This document shows positions 1 through 7,599 of a DNA stretch of 33,841 bases, in pieces. The DNA is taken from assembly GCA_000583135.1 (NCBI GenBank), contig JFBG01000060.1, forward strand, positions 1 through 33,841. The letters are read 5' to 3'. The notes under the pieces are model-generated. The model saw only the letters and a list, made by a program, of their open reading frames with translations, had not been told where the DNA came from and did not search any database. Both the position numbers and the translations under genes were made by a program. Numbering within the stretch: position 1 is the stretch's first letter; every line of letters starts with the position of its first letter. The DNA comes from Thioalkalivibrio sp. HK1. GTDB taxonomy: Bacteria; Pseudomonadota; Gammaproteobacteria; HK1.

Positions 1-49
1 AGGCGATCAGGGTGCCTTCGGGTAGGGCCGGGGGGTCTTTTTCCACCAT
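1..49 (-). CDS. ruvX: Putative RuvX/YqgF Holliday junction resolvase-like protein, N-terminal fragment
   Basis: Only the first 16 codons are inside the window; the gene continues beyond the left edge. The minus-strand peptide starts MVEKDPPALPEGTLIA. A GTLxAFDxG stretch is typical of the RuvX/YqgF N-terminus, and the window ends exactly where AFDxG would follow. In many proteobacteria yqgF lies directly downstream of yqgE/algH on the same strand, as here. An in-frame ATG at 88-86 would add 13 residues; neither start has a clear Shine-Dalgarno. The assignment rests mainly on synteny and a very short peptide, so it is tentative. Confidence 0.45.
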   Translation of the reverse strand, partial: MVEKDPPALPEGTLIA

Positions 50-225
50 ATCCCAATCGATCCGAGGGTCTATCGAAGCCGGTGGCATCGAAGGCTAACA
101 AGACGATGAAAGAGGGCCTGTTCGATCCTCGATGGTCGATGCGAGTCGGTGTTCGATGAATCGCAACCCTTCGAAGGCAAGCGGAGGGTTATCGATCCTC
201 GCCGTCTTCGATCGAGCGAAGGCGA

Positions 226-777
226 TCAGGCGTGGCCCGCTTGCGAGGAGAGCTGCGAAGGATCGATGCCGAGCGAGCGGGTCGCCTCGTCCCAACGCCG
301 CTCGAAGGGGGTCTCGAAGACGATTCGCAAATCGGCGGGGCCGGTCAGCCAAGCATTTCGCCGCATTTCGTTTTCCAGCTGCCCCGTATCCCAACCGGCA
401 TAGCCAAGGGCCACGATCGCCTTTTGCGGCCCTTCTCCCTTTGCGGTGGCGGACAGGATATCTTTCGAGGTGGCGACCCCGATCCCGCTTTCGAGCGTCA
501 ATACCGATTGGAATCCTCCCGCCGGATAATGCAGGACGAAACCCACCTCGCCGCGCACCGGCCCTCCTTGGATCAACGGGATGTGATCGACATCCGCGCT
601 ACCTGCTTGGATTCCCACCTGCGATAGAAGATCGGTGAAAGGCATATCGATGGGGCGATTGATGACGATCCCCATCGCTCCCTCCTCGCCATGGGCGCAG
701 ATCAGCGTCACCGTGCGCTCGAATCCGGGATCGCTCATCCCCGGCATCGCGATCAGGAACTGGTCGGTCAGATTCAT
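226..777 (-). CDS. yqgE: YqgE/AlgH family protein (UPF0301)
   Basis: This gene encodes 183 residues, the usual size of the family. The N-terminus (NLTDQFLIAMPGMSDPGFER), the GAMGIVINRP segment near residue 40, the QGGPV motif near residue 75 and the GYAGWDTGQLENEM segment near residue 130 are family hallmarks. AlgH was named for an effect on alginate regulation in Pseudomonas, but its biochemical role is not established. I chose the ATG at 777 because family homology begins there. The open frame continues upstream to 1074, but that part lacks family similarity and crosses the Fur-box region. The gene is divergent from the iron-uptake genes and likely cotranscribed with the gene starting near position 49. 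Confidence 0.92.
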   Translation of the reverse strand: MNLTDQFLIAMPGMSDPGFERTVTLICAHGEEGAMGIVINRPIDMPFTDLLSQVGIQAGSADVDHIPLIQGGPVRGEVGFVLHYPAGGFQSVLTLESGIGVATSKDILSATAKGEGPQKAIVALGYAGWDTGQLENEMRRNAWLTGPADLRIVFETPFERRWDEATRSLGIDPSQLSSQAGHA

Positions 778-993
778 AGGAAGGATTATCGCAGCATCCG
801 GGCTTACTAAAAGCAAATCGGTAAAAGCAAGGTCCGTGAAAAACGAGCCATCGATGCGGCATCGATGGCCCGCATCGACGGTCTTCGCCCCTTCGAGGAG
901 GATGGGAGTCCGAGCGAATCGGCAGCCGCCCTTTTCGATTTTCCGATAAAGAGCCGCCGCCGGATCGGGCCGATTTTTCGGATCGGGGTTTTT

Positions 994-1012
994 ATAAATG
1001 AGAATCATTTGC
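994..1012 (+). promoter_or_regulatory. Putative Fur box and overlapping promoter of the iron transporter
   Basis: The core AATGAGAATCATT (997-1009) differs at one base from AATGATAATCATT of the classical Fur consensus; 13 of 19 positions match over the full site. A TATAAA -10-like element at 993-998 overlaps it, so Fur binding would block transcription. It lies about 90 bp upstream of a ferric-iron binding protein gene, the expected target. No convincing -35 was found. The site sits between divergent genes, but the yqgE start is more than 200 bp away. Confidence 0.65.
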
Positions 1013-1099
1013 ATTTGATCGAAAAATGGATTACTAATTGCCCGGCTCCGGTTCATGGTGATTTTCATCGACACGAAAAGGGATGAAGGGGATTCATCG

Positions 1100-2137
1100 A
1101 TGCGCTATGCGCTCGCTCTTTGCTTGACGACATCGCTGTTCATGCAGCCGTTCACGCAGGCCTTCGCCTCGGGGGAGGTCAATCTCTATTCCTACCGGCA
1201 GCCCTTCCTGATCGAGCCGATGCTCGAATCGTTCACGCAAAAGACCGGTATCGAGGTCAATATCTCCTTCGTCGACAAGGGGATGGCGGAGAAGATTCGG
1301 GCAGCGGGAAACAACAACCCTGCAGATGCGGTGCTGACGGTGGATATCGGTCGTTTGGATGCGCTACGCAAGGCCGGATTGTTGGAGCCGGTGCAATCAT
1401 CGATCCTCGAAGATGCGATTCCTTCTCATCTGCGTCATCCCGAGGGGCTTTGGTTCGCGCTTAGCACCCGGGCTCGCATCGCCCTCGTATCGCGCGATCG
1501 GTGGCTTCCCGGTCCCTTGAAAACCCTTGCCGATCTCGCCGATCCCGCTCATCGAGGGAAGATCTGCACTCGCTCGGGCAAGCATCCTTATAACGTCGCC
1601 CTCATCGCCTCGATCATCGCCCATGAGGGAGAGGAGGCGGCAGAAAGGTGGCTGGCGGGCGTGCGCGACAACCTCGCTCGCAAACCCCAAGGCAACGACC
1701 GCGCGCAAGCGAAGGGCGTCTACGAAGGGGTCTGCGATATCGCCATCTCCAACCACTATTACATGGGCAAGATGGCCACCAACGAGGAAAAACCGGAACA
1801 AAAGCGATGGGCGCAAGCGGTGGAAGTGCGCTTTTTCGATGTGGACGATCGCGGAAACCACGTCAACATCTCCGGAGCGGCGTTGCTCAAAGGCGCCAAA
1901 AATCGGGATGAAGCGATCGCCTTGATCGAGTTCCTCGCCGGGGACGAGGCCCAAAGCCAATACGGCACCGTCAACTTCGAATACCCGGTCAAGGAGGGGA
2001 TCGCAACGCATCCTCTGGTCGAGTCCTGGGGGAGGTTCAAAGCGGATTCTCTTCCGCTGGCCGAGATCGCCCGCCATCGGGAGACGGCCACCCGATTGGT
2101 CGACAAGACCCGTTTCGATAGCGGCCCGTCCCGATAG
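1100..2137 (+). CDS. fbpA: Fe(3+) ABC transporter, periplasmic substrate-binding protein (FbpA/FutA/IdiA type)
   Basis: This is a 345-residue precursor of a class II (bilobal) binding protein that captures ferric iron in the periplasm for an inner-membrane importer. A signal peptide with cleavage after AFA near residue 24 is followed by VNLYSYRQPFL, the usual first strand of FbpA/FutA proteins, then DKGMAEKIRAAG and NPADAVLTVDIGRLDA. The tyrosine pair Y220-Y221 in NHYYMGKM corresponds to the iron-ligating tyrosines of this family. Start: an in-frame ATG exists at 1055, but the ATG at 1100 has a purine-rich AAGGGG 8 nt upstream and begins directly with the signal peptide. A Fur box lies upstream. 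The permease gene follows 56 bp downstream. The exact metal has not been shown; ferric iron is the usual substrate. Confidence 0.9.
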   Translation: MRYALALCLTTSLFMQPFTQAFASGEVNLYSYRQPFLIEPMLESFTQKTGIEVNISFVDKGMAEKIRAAGNNNPADAVLTVDIGRLDALRKAGLLEPVQSSILEDAIPSHLRHPEGLWFALSTRARIALVSRDRWLPGPLKTLADLADPAHRGKICTRSGKHPYNVALIASIIAHEGEEAAERWLAGVRDNLARKPQGNDRAQAKGVYEGVCDIAISNHYYMGKMATNEEKPEQKRWAQAVEVRFFDVDDRGNHVNISGAALLKGAKNRDEAIALIEFLAGDEAQSQYGTVNFEYPVKEGIATHPLVESWGRFKADSLPLAEIARHRETATRLVDKTRFDSGPSR

Positions 2138-2193
2138 GGATAAAGGATCCGATGATCGCCCGATCGTTCGATCGTTTTCCATAATTGTTTTCC

Positions 2194-3858
2194 ATGCCGC
2201 GTCGAATGCGCCCGGATCTTTGGGTTCTGATCGCCTTGCTGATCGGAGCGCTGATCGCCATTCCTTTGGGCTCCATCCTCTTCGTCGGCTTCGGCCCGAG
2301 TTCGCAGCCGGACTCGGGTATCTGGGCGCATTTGGTCTCGACCGTCCTTTGGGACTACCTATCGAATACGCTCTTGTTGATGGTCGGGGTGGGGATAGGG
2401 ACCGTTCTTTTGGGGGCATCGACGGCGTGGTTGGTGACGATGTACCGCTTTCCGGGGCGCTCCATCCTCTCGTGGGCTCTGTTGCTGCCCTTGGCGGTGC
2501 CCGGCTATATCCTCGCCTTCGTGATCACCGACCAGCTCGAATATGCCGGCACCGTGCAAAGCGCGCTGCGCGCCTGGTTCGGTTGGAGCTCGGCCAGGGA
2601 CTATTACTTCCCCGAGATCCGCTCCTTGGGCGGGGCGGCGATCGTGCTTTCCCTCGTTCTTTACCCCTATGTCTATCTCTTGGCGCGAGCCTCTTTCATC
2701 GAGCAGGGGACGGCCTTGTTCGAAGCGGGTCGTTGTTTGGGCAAAGGAGCCCTATCCGCTTTTTTGACCGTCGCCTTGCCGCTGGCCCGTCCGGCGATCG
2801 TGGTCGGAGCGAGTCTGGCCTTGATGGAGACGCTCAACGAGTACGGCACGATCGATTTCTTCGCGGTGCCGACGCTGGCCGCGGGGATCTTCGATGTATG
2901 GCTCAATATGGATAGGGTGAGGGGAGCGGCGCAGCTGGCCTCGATGTTGGCGGCATTCGCCTTGTGCCTGGTCGCTTTGGAGCGGATCAGTCGTAAAGGC
3001 CGGCGCTTTCACGATACCACCCGCCGCGGCCGTCCGCCGCTGACGCCCACCTCGTTGACCGGGCCTTCGAAGATCGTCGCATCGATATGGTGCGCCTTGC
3101 CGGTGCTCCTCGGTTTCGTATTGCCCGCGCTGGTGCTCGCTCGTTATGCCATCGAGTTCTATGCCAAGACTCTGGATGCCGACTATCTCGATTTTGTGAT
3201 CAATAGCGTGTTCCTGGCGGCATGGGCCGCTTTGCTGACGACGGCGATCGGGGTTGCGCTCGCCTACGGGGTGCGTTTGTCATCGAGTCGCCCGGTCAAA
3301 TCCTTGGCGGAGTTCGCCACCATCGGCTATGCGATCCCCGGAGCGGTGTTGGCGGTGGGGATCGTCGCCCCCTTGGGTCATATCGATCGCGCCCTCGATT
3401 TCATCGCTACGCAGATCTTCGGGATGTCATCGGTCGGGCTGCTCCTTAGCGGCACGGTGGTGTCGCTGATCGTCGGGTATACGGTTCGGTTCATGGCCTT
3501 GGGCTATCGCACCATGGATGCCGGTCTTGCCCGCATCACCCCCGCTATCGAGGGGGCGGCGCGCACCTTGGGCGCAAGTCCCTCTCGCTCCTTTGCCGAG
3601 GTCCACTTCCCGCTCCTGCGGCCGAGCGTTTCGACCGCGGCTCTGCTCGTTTTCGTCGATACCATGAAGGAGCTCCCGCTGACCCTGATTCTGCGCCCTT
3701 TCAACTACGAAACCTTGGCGACTTTCGTCTATCGCTATGCCTCGGACGAGTTGTTGGAGGAATGCGCTTTGGGGGCATTGACCATCGTCGCCGCCGGGAT
3801 CGTTCCGGTCATTTTGATGAGTCGGGCGGTGGCATCGATGCGCAATATCCGACGATAG
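2194..3858 (+). CDS. fbpB: Fe(3+) ABC transporter, fused permease (FbpB/FutB type)
   Basis: This is a 554-residue inner-membrane permease in which two binding-protein-dependent transport domains are fused, as usual for ferric-iron importers of the FbpB/SfuB group. The hydrophobic pattern suggests about 12 membrane helices. Each half carries the cytoplasmic EAA-type loop that contacts the ATPase: EAGRCLGKGALSAF with LPLARPAI in the first half, and EGAARTLGASPSRSF with FPLLRPSV in the second. The ATG at 2194 was chosen; a TTG three codons upstream and an ATG at 2206 are alternatives. It very likely forms one transcript with the binding-protein gene. The matching ATPase gene is not adjacent but lies beyond a gene for an unrelated secreted protein. 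Confidence 0.9.
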   Translation: MPRRMRPDLWVLIALLIGALIAIPLGSILFVGFGPSSQPDSGIWAHLVSTVLWDYLSNTLLLMVGVGIGTVLLGASTAWLVTMYRFPGRSILSWALLLPLAVPGYILAFVITDQLEYAGTVQSALRAWFGWSSARDYYFPEIRSLGGAAIVLSLVLYPYVYLLARASFIEQGTALFEAGRCLGKGALSAFLTVALPLARPAIVVGASLALMETLNEYGTIDFFAVPTLAAGIFDVWLNMDRVRGAAQLASMLAAFALCLVALERISRKGRRFHDTTRRGRPPLTPTSLTGPSKIVASIWCALPVLLGFVLPALVLARYAIEFYAKTLDADYLDFVINSVFLAAWAALLTTAIGVALAYGVRLSSSRPVKSLAEFATIGYAIPGAVLAVGIVAPLGHIDRALDFIATQIFGMSSVGLLLSGTVVSLIVGYTVRFMALGYRTMDAGLARITPAIEGAARTLGASPSRSFAEVHFPLLRPSVSTAALLVFVDTMKELPLTLILRPFNYETLATFVYRYASDELLEECALGALTIVAAGIVPVILMSRAVASMRNIRR

Positions 3859-3937
3859 GGCATCGCTCTTCGAGCCGGTAGCGGATATCTCCAAGCCTTG
3901 GACGGATTTGATCGGCGCATCTGAGAAAACGATGTGA

Positions 3938-3966
3938 TTGAATGAAATGTAGCAATAGGATATAAA
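3938..3966 (+). promoter_or_regulatory. Putative sigma70 promoter for the 606-residue secreted-protein gene
   Basis: TTGAAT (3938-3943), a 17-bp spacer and TATAAA (3961-3966) form a good housekeeping promoter in an AT-rich stretch. Transcription would start near 3973 and leave a 5' leader of about 190 nt before the ATG at 4162. The rest of the 303-bp gap after the permease gene shows no convincing gene. The promoter implies the next gene can be expressed independently of the iron-regulated genes. Confidence 0.5.
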
Positions 3967-4161
3967 ATGAAGTCTTGCGAGGGTGAAGATCGTCGATGAT
4001 CGGCGGCATGAAAATGCCGCAGGACTTGATGATGACAATGCGGCAAGCCGCTCGATCCGAGCAAGACGAGCCTCGGGAAACGAGGCGAATGAACAGCGGG
4101 TGTAATCCAAAGGCTTCGACGATATCGAAGCGGTTATGGCAATCCAAAGCGGAGTTAATCA

Positions 4162-5982
4162 ATGAATATTTTCAACGACGAATCAACGACGAATCAACGA
4201 CGAATCAACGACGGACGATGGGAATCGACGGCGTTCGCTCGATGGTTCGGGGGTCTTTTCGATTCGACAAGAGGCGGTTTTGCCTTGGCCTTTGCCGGAT
4301 CGGTGCTTTCGATGACGAGCGCCGCTTTCGCCCTCGATTTTCCGCCTTCGACCACCGCCTCGGGAGGGCCGGTAGGACCGGGGTTCGTCATGGGAGCCCA
4401 AGTCTTGGAGCGAGGCGATAGCACCTTGCGCTTTTATTGCAACGAACATGCGACAAGTTGCACCATCTCCATGGAATGCGCCACCTACGATGGTGAGAAT
4501 CAATTCGAAGGCACCTTTGCGCCGATGCCCGCCAGACAAGGTCGCACCGTCGAGATCGAGGAGTTGATGGAAGTGATCTCGTGGGATAGGACCGCAGGTA
4601 TCACCTGCCGGGTCTATAGCCGGCAAGACGCAACGGTGCAGCAGCTCGAACGCACCTCCGACGGGCGGTTGTCGCTTATTTCGGGGTGGAGCGAAAGCGA
4701 GGAACGAGGCATCCTCGACATCAGCGGCGTTCAAACCGGGCACTATCAATCGGCGGTGATTCATTCCATCAAATCCCCGGCGATGACCTCGCCGACCGAA
4801 TTCACCCGAGTGACCATCTTTTGCAAAGCCCCCGAAGGCGAGGATTGCGGATGCAGCCCCACCACCGACCCCTCTTGCGAGGTCGAAGACCAAGTTTGGG
4901 TGAGTTGCAGCGATGATGACGGTGCCGTGCACGAAGTTCCGATCGGGATGCTCCCGCGTCATTCCAGAGCCTTCCTGGACGAAGTGGTCATCGCCTCGAT
5001 CATCGATCATCGTTGGGAGGGAAGAGGGCTCTCCTGCGAGGTTCGCTCCGATCAACCGATCAATCTGGGGATGAGCGATGTCATCGACGGGGCGACCTTT
5101 GCCAATCAAAGCGCAGTCTCGCCCAAAATGCCCGCCGACGATACCCCTTCTTCGGTCGATCCCGCCACCGACCCCTTCTCGTTGCCGATCCGGGCTTATG
5201 CCTACGCCATCTCTTCTTCGGAATCGCGCGATCAGGCCAGTTTGCTGATGTATTGCAACGACGATCACCACCATTGCCCGGCGTGGCTCGAATGCACCAC
5301 GCAGTCGGGGGAGGTATTGGGAGATCGGGCGGCTTCGGCGACCGGCGATTCACAGCGAAACGATCGATTCTATCGCCGAGCCCATCTCGAGATTCCGCCT
5401 CGAGGGGTGCGCAGAATGAGCGCAGCGGAGATCGAGGAGAGAATTACCAAGACTTCATGGGCGGGGATGGGGCGATTGACCTGCGCCATTCGAAGCGACA
5501 AGGATATCCGGGCGCAGGTGTGGATGCGCTCGGGCGACAATCCGCAGGTCAACAACACCGCTTATATCCGCAGCGAAGAGATGGAAGGCATTGGCGACGA
5601 TATGGGTGTATCGACCCATGTAGCCCGAGTGCATTCGGTTCCGGCTCCGAGCGCCATCGATGTATCGAATATCCGCATCCACTGCACGGCGGCGACGGGC
5701 CAACGATGCGGGGGATCGGGGGATCGGCTGCGCATCCGTTGCAGCGAGGATGACGGTACCATGCGCGAAGGCACCCTCGATCCCATCGCTGCCGGAAGCA
5801 TCCGCCATATCAACAGCGTGGAACTTGCCGAGATCATCGGCAGTCGCTGGGAGGGAATCGGGCTTGCCTGCGAGGTGCTATCGGACCAGCCCTTCAATGT
5901 GCAGATCTTGACCCGCACCGGCGACGAAGGCCTGTTGCTCGATGGCGGCCGGTCGGTCCGAGCCGCTGCCCCCTCGAGGTAG
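4162..5982 (+). CDS. Secreted protein of unknown function made of two Cys-rich VNNSA-type modules
   Basis: This is a 606-residue protein I do not recognise as a named family. GGAG at 4151-4154, 7 nt before ATG 4162, decides the start. A long polar N-region contains an 11-bp DNA repeat; a hydrophobic segment (about residues 39-57) and AFA then suggest a signal peptide. The rest is two tandem modules (about 74-325 and 341-606) matching the C-terminal module of the three giant proteins in this window. Each module has two halves with conserved cysteines (FYC, TSC, MEC, ITC in the first). WEGRGLSCEVRSDQP, QVWMRSGDNPQVNNTA and WEGIGLACEVLSDQPF are diagnostic. The second half of module 1 has extra cysteines (DCGCSPTTDPSC), and the last half is degenerate, ending in RTGDEG and lacking VNNSA. 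The gene splits the iron-transporter genes. A role in iron acquisition is possible from position only. Confidence 0.85.
   Translation: MNIFNDESTTNQRRINDGRWESTAFARWFGGLFDSTRGGFALAFAGSVLSMTSAAFALDFPPSTTASGGPVGPGFVMGAQVLERGDSTLRFYCNEHATSCTISMECATYDGENQFEGTFAPMPARQGRTVEIEELMEVISWDRTAGITCRVYSRQDATVQQLERTSDGRLSLISGWSESEERGILDISGVQTGHYQSAVIHSIKSPAMTSPTEFTRVTIFCKAPEGEDCGCSPTTDPSCEVEDQVWVSCSDDDGAVHEVPIGMLPRHSRAFLDEVVIASIIDHRWEGRGLSCEVRSDQPINLGMSDVIDGATFANQSAVSPKMPADDTPSSVDPATDPFSLPIRAYAYAISSSESRDQASLLMYCNDDHHHCPAWLECTTQSGEVLGDRAASATGDSQRNDRFYRRAHLEIPPRGVRRMSAAEIEERITKTSWAGMGRLTCAIRSDKDIRAQVWMRSGDNPQVNNTAYIRSEEMEGIGDDMGVSTHVARVHSVPAPSAIDVSNIRIHCTAATGQRCGGSGDRLRIRCSEDDGTMREGTLDPIAAGSIRHINSVELAEIIGSRWEGIGLACEVLSDQPFNVQILTRTGDEGLLLDGGRSVRAAAPSR
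4174..4213 (+). repeat. 11-bp tandem repeat (3.6 copies) inside the 5' end of the coding sequence
   Basis: AACGACGAATC occurs three times without mismatch (4174-4184, 4185-4195, 4196-4206), followed by a partial copy AACGACG (4207-4213). It starts 12 nt after the A of the ATG and lies before the predicted signal peptide. Eleven is not a multiple of three, so gain or loss of one or two copies shifts the frame, while three copies keep it. This is the layout of a phase-variable simple-sequence contingency locus. Confidence 0.85.
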
Positions 5983-6007
5983 CGAAATCGGATACGAAGG
6001 AGCGAAC

Positions 6008-6041
6008 AGCGGCGCTTCGAGACCGGCCTCGAAGCGCCGCT
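6008..6041 (+). terminator. Strong hairpin between the 606-residue gene and the transporter ATPase gene
   Basis: AGCGGCGCTTCGAG (6008-6021) pairs perfectly with CTCGAAGCGCCGCT (6028-6041) around a 6-nt loop, giving a 14-bp GC-rich stem 25 nt after the stop codon. Only TTGCC follows, so there is no U-tract. It may be a weak or partial terminator, or a stabilising or processing hairpin between cistrons. Confidence 0.55.
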
Positions 6042-6072
6042 TTGCCTATCGATCGTCATCGATGGGGGCTGA

Positions 6073-6101
6073 TCGACAGGAGCGAAACATCGATCCATGA
6101 T
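6073..6101 (+). promoter_or_regulatory. Possible promoter of the iron-transporter ATPase gene
   Basis: TCGACA (6073-6078), a 17-bp spacer and CATGAT (6096-6101) lie downstream of the strong hairpin and about 60 bp before the ATPase start. It fits a separate transcription start for the displaced ATPase gene, but the -10 matches only four of six positions. No Fur-box-like sequence was seen here. Confidence 0.3.
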
Positions 6102-6160
6102 GCCTTTTAGCCCGATGCTTGGCGTACCCGGCGCTTTTTCGACCCCGATCAAGATAGACG

Positions 6161-7291
6161 ATGCCAAGACTCGAGATCGACTCCCTCTCCCATCGCTTCG
6201 AACAGACCCTTGCCCTCGACGATTTGAGCCTCGAGGTGGCTGCCTGCGAGATCGTCTGTCTGCTCGGTCCATCGGGTTGCGGCAAGACCACCTTGTTGCG
6301 GTTGATCGCCGGGCTCGAGCGCTTGCAGGTCGGAAGCATCGCCATCGGCGGGGAATCGGTCGCCCGAGGCGGCAGCGATCCGCAGTGGCCTCCGGAGCGG
6401 CGCAATACCGGCTTGATGTTTCAGGACTACGCCCTTTTCCCCCATCTCACGGTGGAAGGAAATATCGCTTTCGGTCTCAAAGGTGTCGATCGCCGAAAAG
6501 AGAGGGAATGGATCGAGGGGGCGCTGGGCGAGCTGCAACTCTCGCACCTTCGCTCGCGCTGGCCGCATACCCTCTCCGGCGGGCAACAGCAGCGCATCGC
6601 CTTGTTGCGAGCCTTGGCTCCCAAGCCGCAGGTCATGCTCCTCGACGAGCCCTTCTCCGGCCTCGACGGTCATCTAAGGCAACGGGTGCGAGAGGAAACG
6701 CGCGCGATTTTGAAAGGATGCGATGCCGCCACCTTGATGGTGACTCATGACCCCGAGGAGGCGATGTTCCTCGCCGATCGCATCGTGGTCCTCCATCGAG
6801 GAAGGGTGATGCAAGACGCCGCCCCTGCCGATATCTACACCGCTCCGTCGAATCCCTTCACCGCCAGACTCTTCGGAACCGTCAACGAACTCGAAGGCGA
6901 GGTGCAAGGAGGAAGAGCGATCACCGCCCTCGGATCCCTCTTCGCGCCGAAGATGCAAGATGGCCAAAGGGTTCTGTGCTTGGTGCGGGCCGAGGCGATC
7001 GAAATCGCCGAGGACGCTGCCGATGCCGAGGGATTCGTGTTCGCAAAAGTGGAATCGGCGCGCTTTTTGGGCACCGCAACCCATATTTCGTTGCGCTTGC
7101 AGCCTAAGTCTGCGCAAAGCTCGGCGCCTTGCTCGGATTCGAAGGGTCTTCGTATCGAATCCCGCTTGCCCGGCTTGATTTCGCTGCCTGCGGGCAAGGC
7201 GGTCGGGGTTCGCGTATCCGGCGATCGTGCCTTTGTCTTCGCTGCCGATGATTGGGACAAGGCGGACCTCGGGGTATCGACGAAGAGGTGA
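6161..7291 (+). CDS. fbpC: Fe(3+) ABC transporter, ATP-binding protein (FbpC/FutC type)
   Basis: This is a 376-residue ABC ATPase that would energise ferric-iron import through the fused permease. The Walker A motif GPSGCGKT is at residues 36-43, FQDYALFPHLTVEGNIAFG is the Q-loop region typical of importers, LSGGQQQR is the signature, and VMLLDEPFSGLD is Walker B plus D-loop, followed by the H-loop MVTHDPEEA. From about residue 235 there is a C-terminal regulatory region of the TOBE type. The ATG at 6161 lies directly before the conserved first strand; its ribosome-binding site is weak. The substrate is assigned from the same-strand binding protein and permease; the gene is separated from them by about 2.3 kb. 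Confidence 0.88.
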   Translation: MPRLEIDSLSHRFEQTLALDDLSLEVAACEIVCLLGPSGCGKTTLLRLIAGLERLQVGSIAIGGESVARGGSDPQWPPERRNTGLMFQDYALFPHLTVEGNIAFGLKGVDRRKEREWIEGALGELQLSHLRSRWPHTLSGGQQQRIALLRALAPKPQVMLLDEPFSGLDGHLRQRVREETRAILKGCDAATLMVTHDPEEAMFLADRIVVLHRGRVMQDAAPADIYTAPSNPFTARLFGTVNELEGEVQGGRAITALGSLFAPKMQDGQRVLCLVRAEAIEIAEDAADAEGFVFAKVESARFLGTATHISLRLQPKSAQSSAPCSDSKGLRIESRLPGLISLPAGKAVGVRVSGDRAFVFAADDWDKADLGVSTKR

Positions 7292-7407
7292 GGATCGCCG
7301 ATCCGTAAGAGCGATCGTCGCCGATGATCGCATCGATACCAGGGTGTCGGCGAGATTGCCCTCGATAGAGGGCGATTCGTCGAAAAAAGACTCGATATCG
7401 AAGGGCT

Positions 7408-7437
7408 TTGCATCGCTTCGAGGAAATTGTTTATAAC
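7408..7437 (+). promoter_or_regulatory. Possible promoter of the first giant repeat-protein gene
   Basis: TTGCAT (7408-7413), an 18-bp spacer and TATAAC (7432-7437) give a weak -35 and a fair -10. The context GTTTATAACGA resembles GTTTATAATGA (16290-16300) upstream of the second giant gene. The remaining 308-bp gap between the ATPase and the giant gene shows no gene, only the leader element listed next. Confidence 0.3.
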
Positions 7438-7534
7438 GAGAGGTCGAGTTATGTCTAAAATACCCCGATCACCGAAGATCCGAAGGGTCAAGGGCGTTGT
7501 GAGTCGGGCCGAATGCCGAAATAATGAATAATGG

Positions 7535-7588
7535 CGATGGCCGCCTTCATACCGAAATCGATATTGACCGAGCAGCCGTGACAAGGAG
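7535..7588 (+). promoter_or_regulatory. 5' leader element shared with the second giant gene, with Shine-Dalgarno
   Basis: CGATGGCCGCCTTCAT (7535-7550) and CGAGCAGCCGTGAC (7569-7582), followed by AAGGAG (7583-7588), recur before the second giant gene at 16486, 16518 and 16537 with nearly the same spacing. The second block is identical in both. The ATG at 7600 lies 11 nt after AAGGAG. The role is unknown: translational control, a leader RNA, or a remnant of gene duplication. Confidence 0.6.
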
Positions 7589-7599
7589 CGTTTTTGATC

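Noticed and set aside
778..1074. N-terminal extension of the YqgE/AlgH frame
   Set aside because: The extension has no family similarity and crosses the Fur box and divergent promoter; the family N-terminus begins at 777.
3996..4421. Separate gene starting at 3996 in another frame
   Set aside because: It has no recognisable domain and overlaps the well-supported gene from 4162; kept only as a possible alternative N-terminus if the 11-bp repeat changes copy number.
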